Origin: Oscarella lobularis
Taxonomy: Eukaryota; Porifera; Homoscleromorpha; Homosclerophorida; Oscarellidae
Assembly (NCBI RefSeq): GCF_947507565.1
Contig: NC_089175.1
Coordinates: 4,887,733-4,951,732, forward strand
Direction of reading: 5' to 3'
DNA: 64,000 nucleotides
Made by a program: the position numbers and the translations under genes. Shown one piece after another: positions 44,556-56,380 of this stretch. Numbering within the stretch: position 1 is the first letter of the stretch; each line of letters starts with the position of its first letter. The notes below the pieces were generated by a model, which was not told the origin of the DNA, did no database searches, and worked only from the letters and a program-made list of their open reading frames with translations.

Positions 44556-46452
44556 ATGCAGGAGTCACCAAGAGGTAGTGCCGCCGTTCCGACGCGACTA
44601 GAAGACGTTCAGGGAGACAGTCGATGGATGGACATGGTTAGCGAGTTAGGAGGGGCCCCCCTCTCAGTATCCCATTTCCTCCTCCTCGCAGCACGAACGC
44701 TTCGTACGCATCGCGAAGTCGTCCCAAGCGCGCGTACTCTTCGTGGGCGACTCGATCACGCGGCTAATGGAAGACACGGAGGTAGGTAGACTCGAGAAAA
44801 AAAATGCATGTGGGAACGCGTGCGACCGGACGTCCGCGGCGTCCGCGGCGCGCCGCCGTCAATACATATTTACTGTTTTCGGACACGACATCGAGTATTT
44901 TATGGCTTTCCCCCTACGATCTCCGCCCGGTTCGCGGTCCCCCGCCAAGGTTTCGCTTGACGTACGAGTCCTTTGAGCTATCAATCCGGTTGACGTTGTC
45001 GAATGCACACACTATCGATGCCCTCTGCTTTGCATTTTTTCGTTCCCACGCACTTTGGGATTAGTGTAATTGATCGATGGGATTGGACGCGGGCTCGTGC
45101 GAATTGTTGTCGTTCTTGTACGGTACGGAACCCCCTGTTGATCGTCGTTTGACGAACGATAGGACTGACGGAGAGGATTGGAGGCACGAGCAACTCAATT
45201 TTATTTACATTGCAAATAAGGTTTTTGGTCTGAGGCCAACTTCCACAACGATTTCGCTCTGTCCTCCCAATGTATTGCGCTCTCGAGAGCCTCTGCTCGC
45301 TACTAAGAGCGGCGTTGATCCCAGTTCAGATGACAATTTGTATCTCCATACTGTTGTCTTTGCCTAATGGCAGAGCGAATGTTGATATAGCGTTCTGATC
45401 TCTCAAAGGATAGGGGCTTCCCTTTCCCAGCCGCTTCCATCTGAATGTGTTAGTATTCGCATGTGCTAGTGGAACGTGTACCTAAAACATTTCAACGCGT
45501 AGTCCTCTCTATGATAAGTTCATGCGTCTACCCATGGGGATTGTGGTGCGGGGGGTCACCGTTCTGCATGAGATGGCGGGCCAAGACCGCTTTTAAGATT
45601 GCGATGGCTTCCACTTATTTATTTATTTGGGCACGTTCATGATTTTTTTGTTGAGAATAGAGTCGGGTCTTATTGACTTGATCTGTCTTTTCGTCGGCCA
45701 GAAACGCGCGTCTTTATCTTTCTCTGATCTATTCTTTCTTATTCACCAAGGCTTGGGACACTCTCTTCAAGCCATTGGGATCGGAGAATTTTGGCGTTGG
45801 GGGCGATTCGACGCAGCACGTGCTCTGGCGCGTTCAAAACGGCGAACTCGATAGCATCGATCCAAAAGTAAGCACGCATCTACGACGACCACGACAGCAA
45901 TCTCAATCCCTTCGTCCCTCCCCCGGCCCTCGTCCGCCTCCTCCTCCCCGTGCCACCTCATAGATCATAGTTCTCCTCATTGGGACTAACAATCACGACC
46001 ACACGGCTAGCGAGATTGTCGTCGCTATACAGGCAATCATTGACGTCATGCTTAGCAAAAAGCCGGCCGCAAAGATACTGCTATTGGTTAGTATCACGAA
46101 AAACTTCACACTAGGGACTCTAAAGCCCTGCGAAGCAGAGTTTATCTCTAGTGTGGTTGCGGTTGGCTATATATGTATATCTCCCTTGATCTATGCATAG
46201 GGTGTTTTGCCTAGAGGACATAGGCCCAATCGTTTGCGCGAAAAAATAGCCGAAATCAATGCGTCTCTGGCCGATTTTCCGAAGAGTAACTCGTCGATTA
46301 GATATATGGACGTCGGGCATTTGTTCGTCGACGCGGACGGGCGAATCAGTCACGAGGACATGCATGATTATTTACACTTGACCCGACGCGGATACTATAA
46401 GCTATGCAGGCCCGTTTATGAGGAAATAGTCAAAGTGCTCGATCAAAGTTAA
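44556..46452 (+). CDS. PAFAH1B2/3-like GDSL acetylhydrolase catalytic subunit
   Basis: Five exons: 44556-44636, 44692-44781, 45751-45867, 45964-46086 and 46201-46452, all phase 0, about 220 residues. Matches the alpha subunits of brain platelet-activating-factor acetylhydrolase 1B end to end: the opening AAVPTRLEDVQGDSRWMDM, then H-E-R-F-V, LFVGDSITRLM with the nucleophile Ser in GDS, FGVGGDSTQHVLWRVQNGEL, the oxyanion Asn in GTNNH, LPRG, and the Asp/His pair in DYLHLT. Cytosolic; in animals it pairs with the LIS1-type subunit. Intron 2 is unusually long for the window (969 bases). The stop lies 22 bases from the convergent Ig gene. Confidence 0.9.
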
Positions 46453-46474
46453 AAAGAGATCGTGTGAAGTTCTT

Positions 46475-47441
46475 TTAGTGACCCGCTCGAAAGTTGACCC
46501 GAGCCACTTGAACGTTCTTTGCCCTTGCGATTTCCCCGACATCATGATCTATAGCAAAAAAATAAATTTTCATTATACACTGTACAAGTGAGAATTTATC
46601 TTGCCTTCGCTTTCGATTATGACGACTTCCGTCGTTTGACTGATGTGTCGCCTATAGGCTAGCGTGTTCGCCGTGCACGTGTAGTTCCCCCCGTCTCCGA
46701 GCTCGGCGTTGCGTATGACGAGCACTCGCTCGTCTGGCGTCGCGAGCGCGGCGTAGAGGCGTCGATCGGTGACGTTGATAGGCTCTCCTCTCCTCTTGTA
46801 ATAGTTATGAATCTCGCGTTCGTCCGATTTCCATCGAATGTGCGCCGAATCGGACGACGACGTGGCGATTCTGCACGAAACGCGCGTCGTTTCGCCGACG
46901 GCGACTTCGACTCGCGCCGGTGCGTACAATGTCGGAGCCTTGGGTCTCACTGTTATTACACGCAAGATATCATCCATCGATAACACGCCCTTCTTGTGCA
47001 TACCAAATATTATGATTCTGAAATGCCACTTCTTCGACCGGCCCCGTTCGTTCGTCAGCTTGCAGTAGTAGCTTCCCTCCGCGTGCACGCTCGCGTTTTG
47101 GACTTCGAGCGTGCCGTTCGACTTGACGGCGAATCGCATCGCTTCTCCCACGCGTCGTCCGTGTTCGATTTTCAGCTCGCGCAATTTGTGGTCAATTCGA
47201 TCGACGCGATACCACTCGGTTGTGGTCGAGTTGGAACCGTCGCTGCACTTGAGTCGAAACGTCGCCCCTTCGTCTTCGAGAACCATTCGGAGCGGTTTGT
47301 CGACAAAGACGGGCAACGTCGATTCTGTATGTGGGTATAATGGCGTTTAATTCCAAGGAGGAGCGCATTAGTTAGATTACCTGCATAGCAGCAGTAGACA
47401 ATAGCCATCAGGAGTTGTGCAGTTGCTGCGATCGTCTTCAT
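46475..47441 (-). CDS. Small secreted two-Ig-domain protein
   Basis: Four exons: 47441-47381, 47324-47004, 46949-46605 and 46548-46475, phase-1 junctions, about 266 residues. Signal peptide MKTIAATAQLLMAIVYCCYA; Ig 1 with GATFRLKC, E-W-Y and G-S-Y-Y-C; Ig 2 with TRVSCRIA, IRWKSDE and GGNYTC; then a short tail with basic residues (ARAKNVQVARVNFRAGH) and no membrane span. The start is the first ATG that opens the hydrophobic leader. The last intron has a GC donor. It could be a soluble ligand or decoy for the Ig receptors in the window (inference). Confidence 0.82.
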
Positions 47442-49230
47442 TGATTCTTGCAAGATCTCTCTCTCTCGATCTGTGGTCGATGCTACGGTTCGCGCGAGAC
47501 TTTATATGCTCTGTGTGTGTGTACTTAGTTCAGTTTCACATCGCTAATTCATTCAAGCAATTATGCGATTAGCGAAAGAGAGTAGCGATGTCCTTGTATT
47601 AGTTCCAGGTCTGAGTCGCCCTGGACGTTGCTCATACGTAACGGAACCGTGTCTGACTCTGCACTCACGTAGAATACCTCGCTGCCATGCCGACGGGGGC
47701 GCGTAACAACGTTGAGTCCGATCGACGTCCAGTTTTTTCTTGGGGTTCTCGTCCCATGCACCCTTGCCCTTTGTGCCCTCCTCGTCTGGATGATGGAAGC
47801 GATTTACTGCTCGGTCAGACGCCAGCTATGTACGTGCGTCATCAAAGTAATGCATTTTCCTCTTGGTACCCTACCGGTTGCTCTGGTGGCGTCGCGAGGA
47901 AGTGCATTCGACCCTGTATGCATGCACCTGCAGATTAGACACTTCCCGTGTTTCCGCCGCTCCCACATCAGTCAAACCTACGCACAATCTTGTTGCGAGG
48001 GCGCCCTTGTGGTCGTCTCACGCACGAATTCCTAAACGTTAACTACTATAGTTAGATGGCACGCGTGTGTAGGACCATTGCCTCTCGTTACCTCATCACC
48101 GATACCGAGTTCCGCTCGAGCAAGGTGCTTTTAGTGCATAGTGAGAGGTCATCAGCAGGAAAAATTTCATTTGTCAGCCTCGCCGGATAACTAGTTGCGA
48201 AATAGCTGGTTTTGGTAGAAGTAGAAGGACCCGCAGTAATCGAAGTCCGTCTCTGCATGCTCAATCGAGTTTGTTCAGATTTGAACCTGATAATCAATCG
48301 ATCCTTTCAAGCTAGCGGTAGAAGAGTTAGGCGTGCTCTTGAAAATGGCTGCGGAGAAGTCTTATTTTAAAAGCGAGCACAATTCTAGTTGCCATACCAG
48401 CGAAATACGACACAGACGTGAAAGTATACATTTGGAGAAAAAAATGTCTAACCTCCCACGTCTGTGCTTGCTGACAAAGTTATCGCGTTACTAGCTTCCT
48501 TTTTCGGTGTTTTGAAGGAACTGTGACGCACGGAAAAGCAAATATAAGAGGATGCGTGGCAAACTGGTCGCTATGGGTTTATTCAGCAGCTCCACGTCGA
48601 CGCACGTTTCCACCTTAGGACCACAGTCTATGATAAGACGTCAATTTCGACATATGTATAGCGTGGGAAGACGACATACTGTATCTACGTCGTCATTTGC
48701 CCCGGTGCGTGAATGCTTCCTCGCTCTCTCATTGGTAAAATGAGCATTGCGACACCAGCAACAACGCAACCGCGCGACGTACGGCCTTGTTTCCGCGAGT
48801 GCGGACATTTTCTCCTTGATTTTCTCCCTCGCCGCGTTTAGTTTCTGCTTCAAAACGTAACAAAAACTCAAACGATAACAAATATTAGCATTAAACGGAA
48901 ACTGACCTTTATAGAATAGAAGATATTTGATAGGTTTTTCTTTCAGAACATCCAGTTTACGTTGGGAAATAATTGGATTGAATGAACGTTATTTTTAGAA
49001 CTGCGTAGTGGAGCAGTTTCTTCTGATCTCATCGGAAGTCACCACTATCACGTGAACGTTTTGTGAGATCAGAGCACGCTGACTGAGCAACTGTATTGCG
49101 GATGAAGTAGTGCACCCCGCAAGTCACCTTTGAACCGGGCTTCGAACCGGACGTAACAGGGCCCGCCCCCAATACTAAAGAACAAAGACTCGACGACAAC
49201 ATCATTATCTCGTCCGTCCGGCTTCCCCAA
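47442..49230. other. Intergenic region of 1.8 kb
   Basis: Upstream of two divergent genes. Many short frames on both strands with no recognisable domain and no consistent exon series. Short T-rich and GTGTGT runs occur at 47510-47520. No RNA gene assigned. Confidence 0.45.
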
Positions 49231-52200
49231 ATGGAGCTGGCTTTCTTTCTCGCTCTCGTCGTGCCCGCAGCGTGCGTTCAACTCGTCGACAACAGCTACA
49301 AAGACGTCCTAATCGCGATAAAAAGCGATATCGCCGAAGACCCGTCGCTCATCGAAACTCTCAAGGACGCCTTCACTCAAGCGTCCGCCTATCTCTACCA
49401 GGCGACGCACAAGCGCGCCTACTTCGGCGAAATCACGATCGTCCTGCCGGAATCGTGGACAAACGTCGCCGCCGAAGCGGCGACCGCCGCCGAAACGTTC
49501 TCGCGAGCTCAAGTGCGCATCAATCCGCCCGAAGTCTTTTTCGGATTCGTTTCGAACACGGCCTACGTTCAATCGACGGCCCTGTGCGGCGGCGAAGGAC
49601 TCTATATGCACATAACGCCGGGTCGGCTCACGGATCCCACGGCGAGCGTCATATCTCCTCTCGCGTCACAGGAAATGACGTACGCGGTATTCTTCTTTTA
49701 TTGTAGTGGGTTAGAGCGTCGCCGCCGTATCGGATGATTGTTCACGAGTGGGCCCATCTGCGCTGGGGCGTCTTCGACGAGTATCATCAGTACGGACTCG
49801 ACGACGACGGGCGCGCCGGACGATGCACGCAGCAGGTGGCAAAGAATAATCGCGCGGACGACAAGATTATGAATGCACGGTGTTTTTTTTTTTAGATCAC
49901 TGCTACTCCTTCGTCGGGACGTTGGCGCTTTACGCTGAACACCGTCACGGCGTCGATCATGTGGAAACAGTACTATAATCAGGTGCAGAAAAAAATTTCG
50001 CGAATTCTGTGGTCGCGACAATTTTTCTTTTTTCTATCTCAGGTCGTCGACTTTTGCGACGACGACGATGATCCGAACACCGGTCACCATCGCAGCAGCA
50101 ACACGGCGCAGAATCGCTTCTGCAACATGCAGTCCGTTTGGGGCGTCATGCACAAGACGGTCGACTTTCGGGACGGCGCCAACCCGCCACGTGACGTCAC
50201 GTCGACGAAACCAACGTTTAGAGTAAGAAAGCACGACTTCATAGACGATCGGTCTGTTAGGGACGAAGCCGGTGGAGTTTGTATGATGGCACACAAGGCG
50301 CGCCAGTACCCTACGTAGTGACTCTAGTGAGTGAGCGTAGCGCACGCTCCACTGCCCACGAACGTCGCGTCGCGCCTTTTTTGCTGACTGAGCGCATTTC
50401 TGTTACTACGTACGCGTTCGCTTTTTTGCGTTTGAAAAGCGACCGAGTGTCTCTGGAATAGACCCGCAATGCACCTCGCAGCCAATTCCTCGCTTCTACG
50501 TATCGTTTAAAGCATTTCAAAGCATTTCCCCCAAGCGAGGCGCGTACTGCGTCACGAATAACGTCACGGGGCGTGCCTTACGCGCGTAGAACGCATTCCT
50601 CGTCGTCTTTTCACATTTTCTGATTGATTTGCAACAAAATTATTTTCGTTTTCGTCGGCAGAAATGTATTTTCGATCGATTGGCACGCACTTTTTATGTG
50701 AATAGCTGCAGTCGAAGTGCCCTCGCTCGCGTTGGTGTATATATACCCAGCATTTCCATGTACTTATCAGTAGCAGAAGCATGAGCTCTTGACTGGGATA
50801 GAAGGGAGTTGGAGACTCTCCCCAAGGTGTTGACCATCATGGCCCGGTGGCCGGTCAAATTTCCTCACTTGACAAGGGTGTACGTTGTGCGCCTTCCTGG
50901 TCATTAGCTCCGCTACCTCTGTGAGGCACCCCTGATACCGGATAAACCTCCATAGCACCGTCTTCCGTGGGGTTTGTGTCAAGTGTCGTAACTTTTTTAA
51001 TTTTTTAAAAATTTGCTACGTGAAAGAGACGCTTTTTTGACGTTCTAACGGTCCAAAAGGGGCCCCAGTTCAAACTTTGTACTTAGAATTCAATCCTCAA
51101 GCCAATAACAGATCCTTGCCGTTTGTATTCAGTGGAGAACGTTCTAATTCGTTTTTCTATAGGTTGTCAAAAAACAGGACTCTCCCATAATATTTCTCGT
51201 TCTCGACATATCCAATAGCATGGTGATCAATGCGCGCATGACGAAAGTTCGCCAATCGGCGAAGAGTTACATCAACAGCGTCGCCGACGGCACGCAAATC
51301 GGCATCGTCATTTTCGACGCTACGGCAACCGTCGTCCATTCGCCGACCACTGTGACGGATCAAGCGTCGCGCGACGACGTCGGTTCGAAATTGCCCACTT
51401 ATTCGAGCATCAAATTCACGACGGGCGGTCGAACGAATTTGACGAACGGCGTGCTGATGGGCGTCGACGAGATTCTCAAAACGACGAACATGAATCGCGA
51501 GCTCGTCGTCATCTCGGACGGAATGACGAATCGAATGCCCGATCTCACCGAAGAGAATGTCGTGAAGCGGATCATGGATTCGCGAGTGAGAGTTCACACG
51601 ATCGGCATCGGGGCGACAGAAACGAGCATGTCGAAGATATCTGATATGACTGGAGGAATGGCGTTCGCCGACTTGGAAGCGGTAAGAATAAAGTTTACAT
51701 CATAAGATTATAGATACTATACGTAAACTATTTTTTTTCTTATCGATTTCTTTTGTAGGCGTCTCAACCTGGTGCCATGCAAGAGGCTCTCAACGAGCTC
51801 ACGACCGGCACTGAGGTATCTTACAAGACGGCTCACATGGTGGCAACTGGCATGCTCAGCGTGGCGAACGGCACGACAGTGAAAAAGTCGATCATCATCG
51901 ACCCGGGCGTCGGACGCGATACTGTGATTAGCATCGACTACGGAGAATATTCTTATAAAAGACTTCGAATCAAAGTAATCGCGCCCAAGTGTCTTACGAC
52001 GCCGCGGCCGGAGGGCGTTCAATGTGGAATGACGTACAAGAGCAGACATAAGCTTCCGTGCGACAACGACTTCAAAATGTGCGTACTCAGGCTTCCCATG
52101 GCACAGGTACACTCCAATGATCATCCCTTCAATGGGCTGACAAGAATTATTATTTTTTTTCTTTATAGCACGGTGTCTGGACCCTAAGCGTATACAACGA

Positions 52201-54068
52201 GAGACAAACGACGCACCGTCGAACGGTATACTACACAGTGACGTCGAAACAGGCCGACAAAAAGGTTCCGACAGTTCAAATGGAAACGTTTCTAAGCACC
52301 AAACGTGTCGTCCTTCCGGGACTAATAACAGTAACGGCTCTTCTTTCCGAAGGCCATCGTGCCGTTCTCGACGCGACCGTTGTCGCGGTGATATCGCATC
52401 CCAACGGCGATCCGGTCCAAATGTATCTTCGCGACGAGGGCACGGGACCCGATCAGTTCGCAGGCGACGGCCTCTACACGGGCACATTCACGGAGTTCAC
52501 GATGAGCGGGAGATATAACGTGAAGGTGATTGCCACCGCACTTCCCCGCTATAACATGGACATGACGGCGGTGAACAACGGATCGGTTCGAATGGAAAAG
52601 CTGATGAAGAGGAGAGAAGCGGTAGCACAATATCCTCCGCGTCATATGGACGATAGCGAATTTGAGACGGTGAACCCTGAACATGAGGATCCTCTTTCTG
52701 TTTCTGACTTCATGCGAGTGAAATCAGCGGGCATGTTCGACGTCGACATGGCGACGATGAGCAATGCCACCGACATGTTTCCCCCGTCTCGTATAATGGA
52801 TTTGAAAGGGTATCGGAAGGTCAAAAAATCGGAAGTTATTATTACGCTGAATTGGACCGCTCCCGGCGACGACATGGAGACTGGCACAGGTAAGAGAGAG
52901 CGGGTGCGTGTAAATTTAGAAGACGCGTCACTAATACAGCGATACGCATTGAACGTCGTGTATGACGACTTGGAATAGAAAGGAAGTCCTTTTGACAGTT
53001 AATTAAATAATTACGTAAATCTCAGATTCCTGGCTCTCTTTTTGAGGGCTCCTCTTTTCGAAATGTTTACTTGGGATACGTTCTAGAGCACCTTCAATGT
53101 GTGAGTGTGTGTGTTTTTCTAGCTTCTTCGTACTCTGTTCGCACGAGCAAGACTTTTGACGCGTTGGTTGAGCGTTTCGATGAGCAGGAGGAAGTGAAGA
53201 ACGAGATGTTGCTTTCGCCTGGCTCGACGAACATGTCAAAGCCGCAAATGGCCAATATTGAGGAAAAGCTCAGCTTTCCTGATCCGTACAAGGACGCCGA
53301 TACGGTGTATGTTGCCATCAAGACGAAAGATGACAGCAATCAAGTGTCCGGACTCTCGAATGTGGTGGCCGTCTACATGAAGGAGACGTGCACGTGCAAA
53401 CTCAGCGAAGCCGTGTGCACAGATACCTACGGTAAAAAATGTTGCTACAAATTTTTTAATATTAAAAATGATTATTTAACTTCTCAATTTTAGTTTTTTT
53501 CGCTCGGGTCAAGTCTGTCGATCGCACCTCCTCTCCCTCAAAGGTCACGCTTTATCCCGACGTGGAGTTTGTCAAAGGCACCTATTCCCCCGTATTTTCT
53601 ACTTTCGACATACGTGACCGTCTTGATCAAAGCGGCATCAGGTGCGAATGCCCGTGGACGTTCGAAACGGAGAAGCGATATTTGGTGACTGCCTCCATCG
53701 CCAAAACGGACTTTCTACTTGGCGTTACGCACGAGAGCTACGTGAAAATGGTCTCTGACGAGGATTATGATTCAACCAAAAATTCAACCCAGGAACTCGT
53801 CAATAATTGTTAGATGTAATGCAAATTACGCTTGTTACATGTCGCACTGAATCTTAAAAATTTGTTTCAAGGTTTCCTTCGAAACGATTTCACAATTTCT
53901 CAGACGCGCGAAACCGAAACCGCTTCCTCGGCGCGTTGGCCCGTACATCCTAGCGTACTTCATAAGCACGTGAAAGTCGACGAAAACATGTGCGGAGAGC
54001 TTTGGAGAGCTCTTCTTTGCGGCCAACGCTGTGAGTACGTACCCCAGCACGCGATTTCGAGCTCGTAA
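49231..54068 (+). CDS. CLCA-type metalloprotease/VWA protein with a C-terminal NTR-like domain
   Basis: Exons 49231-49679, 49715-49835, 49896-49982, 50043-50222, 51163-51681, 51759-52106, 52169-52889, 53123-53431, 53494-53808 and 53872-54068 join in frame (about 1081 residues). CLCA proteins are secreted self-cleaving zinc proteases that regulate chloride channels. Seen here: signal peptide, CLCA N-domain (EITIVLPESW), zinc motif HEWAHLRWGVFDE, the Cys-rich segment (FCDDDDD ... FCNMQ), a VWA domain with MIDAS DISNS, a beta domain ending GTGPDQFAGDGLYTG, and an FN3-like end starting NWTAPGDDMETGT. The last two exons are not CLCA: CTCKLSEAVC, VFFARVKSVDR, CECPWTFETEKRYLVTAS and MCGELWRALLCGQRC resemble an NTR domain. 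Reading through the final donor would stop at 53813. No membrane span. Confidence 0.87.
50600..51045 (+). repeat. Dispersed element with TATA-bearing core, copy 2 (in a CLCA intron)
   Basis: Lies in the 940-base intron 50223-51162. Shares with 9440-9810 the CTGCAG-to-CCCTCG block (50708-50723), TATATATA (50738), the downstream ACTCTCCCCAA and the end near GTGAAAGAGACGC (51022-51033). Insertion of this element explains the unusual intron length. The GAGGTTTATCCG word on its minus strand recalls U4 snRNA but the flanks do not match. Confidence 0.45.
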
Positions 54069-55138
54069 TAACGTCAATAGTCTCTTTTGGATCGGTCGAC
54101 GCAATTTCTTCAAGGGAGCTGGTTGAACTCCCACCTTTTCCCTAAAACGCCTCTCCCTCCATGTTTCCTATCATGCATTCAGTTGTTCCGAGTCGTTTAC
54201 TCAACGCAAGGTGACCCAACGCATGCGCTTTCTTTTTTTGGTGTCACTAACGTTTTTGTTAGCGTTCTCTTGACAGTCAGTGTTTTGGCAGACTATTCTT
54301 ACAACCGCTGTTCTCATATCTTATTTTATGTCGCTGACTTTCAGTGATGTGTGTATTATGATTTTCAACAAATCAGGTATTTCATTTCTAATTTTGCGAA
54401 AATGAAATTTACCGTCTCTTTCCTTTTAGTTCCGTATTGCTTCGCTGCTCTCTTGGTTGTTCAAATGCACTGCACAGGGAGTGGTTTAATTAATTAATTA
54501 CACTGATGATACACAATGGTTAAAAATTGGAAGCACAAAATGTGTAAGTCTAATTAGGTAGCTTGGTGTTGAACGGAGATGTTTACCTCTTGAACAAGGG
54601 CGAAGAAACGTCAAGGATCACTATATCAAGGTGCAGCTGTACTAACGTGCCCTTCTGTAATTTTCATTGCTTCTCCGTAGGAATGTCCTGGGCATGACAT
54701 CATAAACTGCTCCGGGGTCCTGGGCACGACCCCGTGAACAAAAACTGCTCCGGGGTCCTGGGCAAGACCCCGCGAACAAAAACTGCCCGCGCATGAAGAG
54801 GGAGAGGGCTGTTCGTTTTTTTCTTTTTATTGAAATAAAATTTCTATACTCTACCCTTTTCTCCATGGCGGCGGCAACACGCGCGGGTGTCACCCCGCCG
54901 GTGTCCTAACTAACCTAAACTAGCCTATCTATTCCTCTAACGTACGCCTACTACCTGAGCTACCCTCCTAGCGTCCGTCGAGGAGACAAAACGTGTCAAT
55001 CATGTTGTGCGCCTATCTACTGCGTCTGCTTTATCTTCTGCCAGTCTCTCATGCAGTAAAAGACATACAAAAGCGATGTCTCTGCGGCTTCACTTCCCTG
55101 GCCCTGCGTGGTCGAAACAAGCTCGGCGTAGACTTTTG
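54069..55138. other. Intergenic region with a short tandem repeat
   Basis: No gene recognised. Contains the 38-base duplication at 54706-54781. A run of short CTA/ACC words at 54903-54970 precedes the dispersed repeat at 55139. Confidence 0.45.
54706..54781. repeat. 38-bp tandem duplication
   Basis: Two nearly identical units (54706-54743, 54744-54781) starting ACTGCTCCGGGGTCCTGGGC, differing at two positions. Each can fold GGGGTC against GACCCC. A third unit begins at 54782 but diverges after six bases. Confidence 0.85.
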
Positions 55139-55708
55139 CCTCAGCAAAACGCTCTCGTGCTCTTGTCGTCGTCATAGCTTGAACGTCGTGGCCTAAAACG
55201 AAGACGAGCTTGTGACAATGTATCGAGTTTATGGACGCACCCCAGTTGGAAAAATTGGGCGCAGGACGCAGCAATAAACTACGAGGAGCTACACAGACTG
55301 CGAGAAACAGTCGGAATACGTAAAAACAAGTGTATAAAATAACATGTTCGAATTAGATAGATTGTTTCAAGTTTTTGATAAACGGTCATTTCTCACAGAC
55401 GTAGAAGCGGACCCAGTCCACTTTTTTTTCATGTAAAAAGTGAAGTACGCGGCACGCGATTGCAAGAACTGGGACATAAGGTGGGTAAAAGAGCTTTTAG
55501 AGCAGCGAAAATTGCGCTTTACAACGTGTATAGAGTACGTAACCTCTAAAAGGGAGCCCGCCAGGTCATGAAGCGACGTGAACAAGTCGCAGACCCCACA
55601 AAAAGACCCAAAAATGCCGTTCGATAGCAAACAAACCGTGTCGAAGACGCCAGAGGAAAGGCGAGCTGCTCGCGAAGCGCGTGACAAGAAACGCCGTTCG
55701 TTTACCGC
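55139..55708. repeat. Dispersed repeat, copy 1
   Basis: Closely matches 63470-64000 in the same orientation, with small indels, from CCTCAGCAAAA to GACAAGAAACGCCGTTCG. On the plus strand its end encodes a short basic frame (KTPEERRAAREARDKKRRSF) that is disrupted in the other copy. Probably part of a transposable element; no terminal repeats seen. Confidence 0.8.
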
Positions 55709-56380
55709 GGTAGGTGCATCGCTTTCACGAACCGCAGCCAATCCTTGACCGTTTTCCTGACCGTCCAGTTACAGCGAGCAATCGGAGAGCAAGTGGAGAG
55801 CAAGACTAGGCCTACCGAGAGAAAAGAGAACATCTGACGCCAAGGGGACCCAGCGCCTCTTTCGAAGAAGACTCACGTCGAAAGACAAACTCGCGCCTTC
55901 CAGAAAATTGTTCTTTAGCAGGAAATAGCCAACAAACCTGGAGAAACGGCAGCGAAGGCTCGAAGCAGCAAGCAGCACTTTCCGTGACCCGTATGAAAAT
56001 GCTTCTGGACCACGCCTAAAACAAAAATTTAATTAATTAATCTACAGTACCATGGAAAAAAATTCGATCAAAGTGACTAGCATAAAAAATTCAGTTTTCT
56101 AGTGCTCGTAGTCAATGCTGCTGTACTTATGCAAGCATGCAGTACACTGAGTACAGAGAATCAACTCGCCGTGACATCACTGAATCTCAAAAACAGTACA
56201 GACAAAAACACACTTCCAGTGACTACTGCTGAACTAACAGGCTCAATTTGCCAGTCTAGCAGTCGCCACGACACAAATTACGTATATAAGTAGATAAGCA
56301 TAACAACACCAGACTTGGTTACAAGTTTAGCTTTTGTAGTTGTCGTTTGCTGTTCCTTGTAGTAGTACTAACATGTGTAA
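55709..56380. other. Intergenic, nothing recognised
   Basis: AT-rich DNA after the dispersed repeat, up to the end of the CARD/Death gene. Short frames only. Confidence 0.45.

Noticed and set aside
50767-51000. Possible U4 snRNA gene on the minus strand
   Set aside because: Only a 12-base word (GAGGTTTATCCG) matches; the 5' stem and the rest of U4 are absent.
52890-52978. Open frame continuing the CLCA gene through to a stop at 52978
   Set aside because: A GTAAGA donor follows position 52889, and the next exon at 53123 continues the CLCA FN3-like domain in frame (A-S-S-Y-S-V-R-T). The read-through residues do not fit the family.
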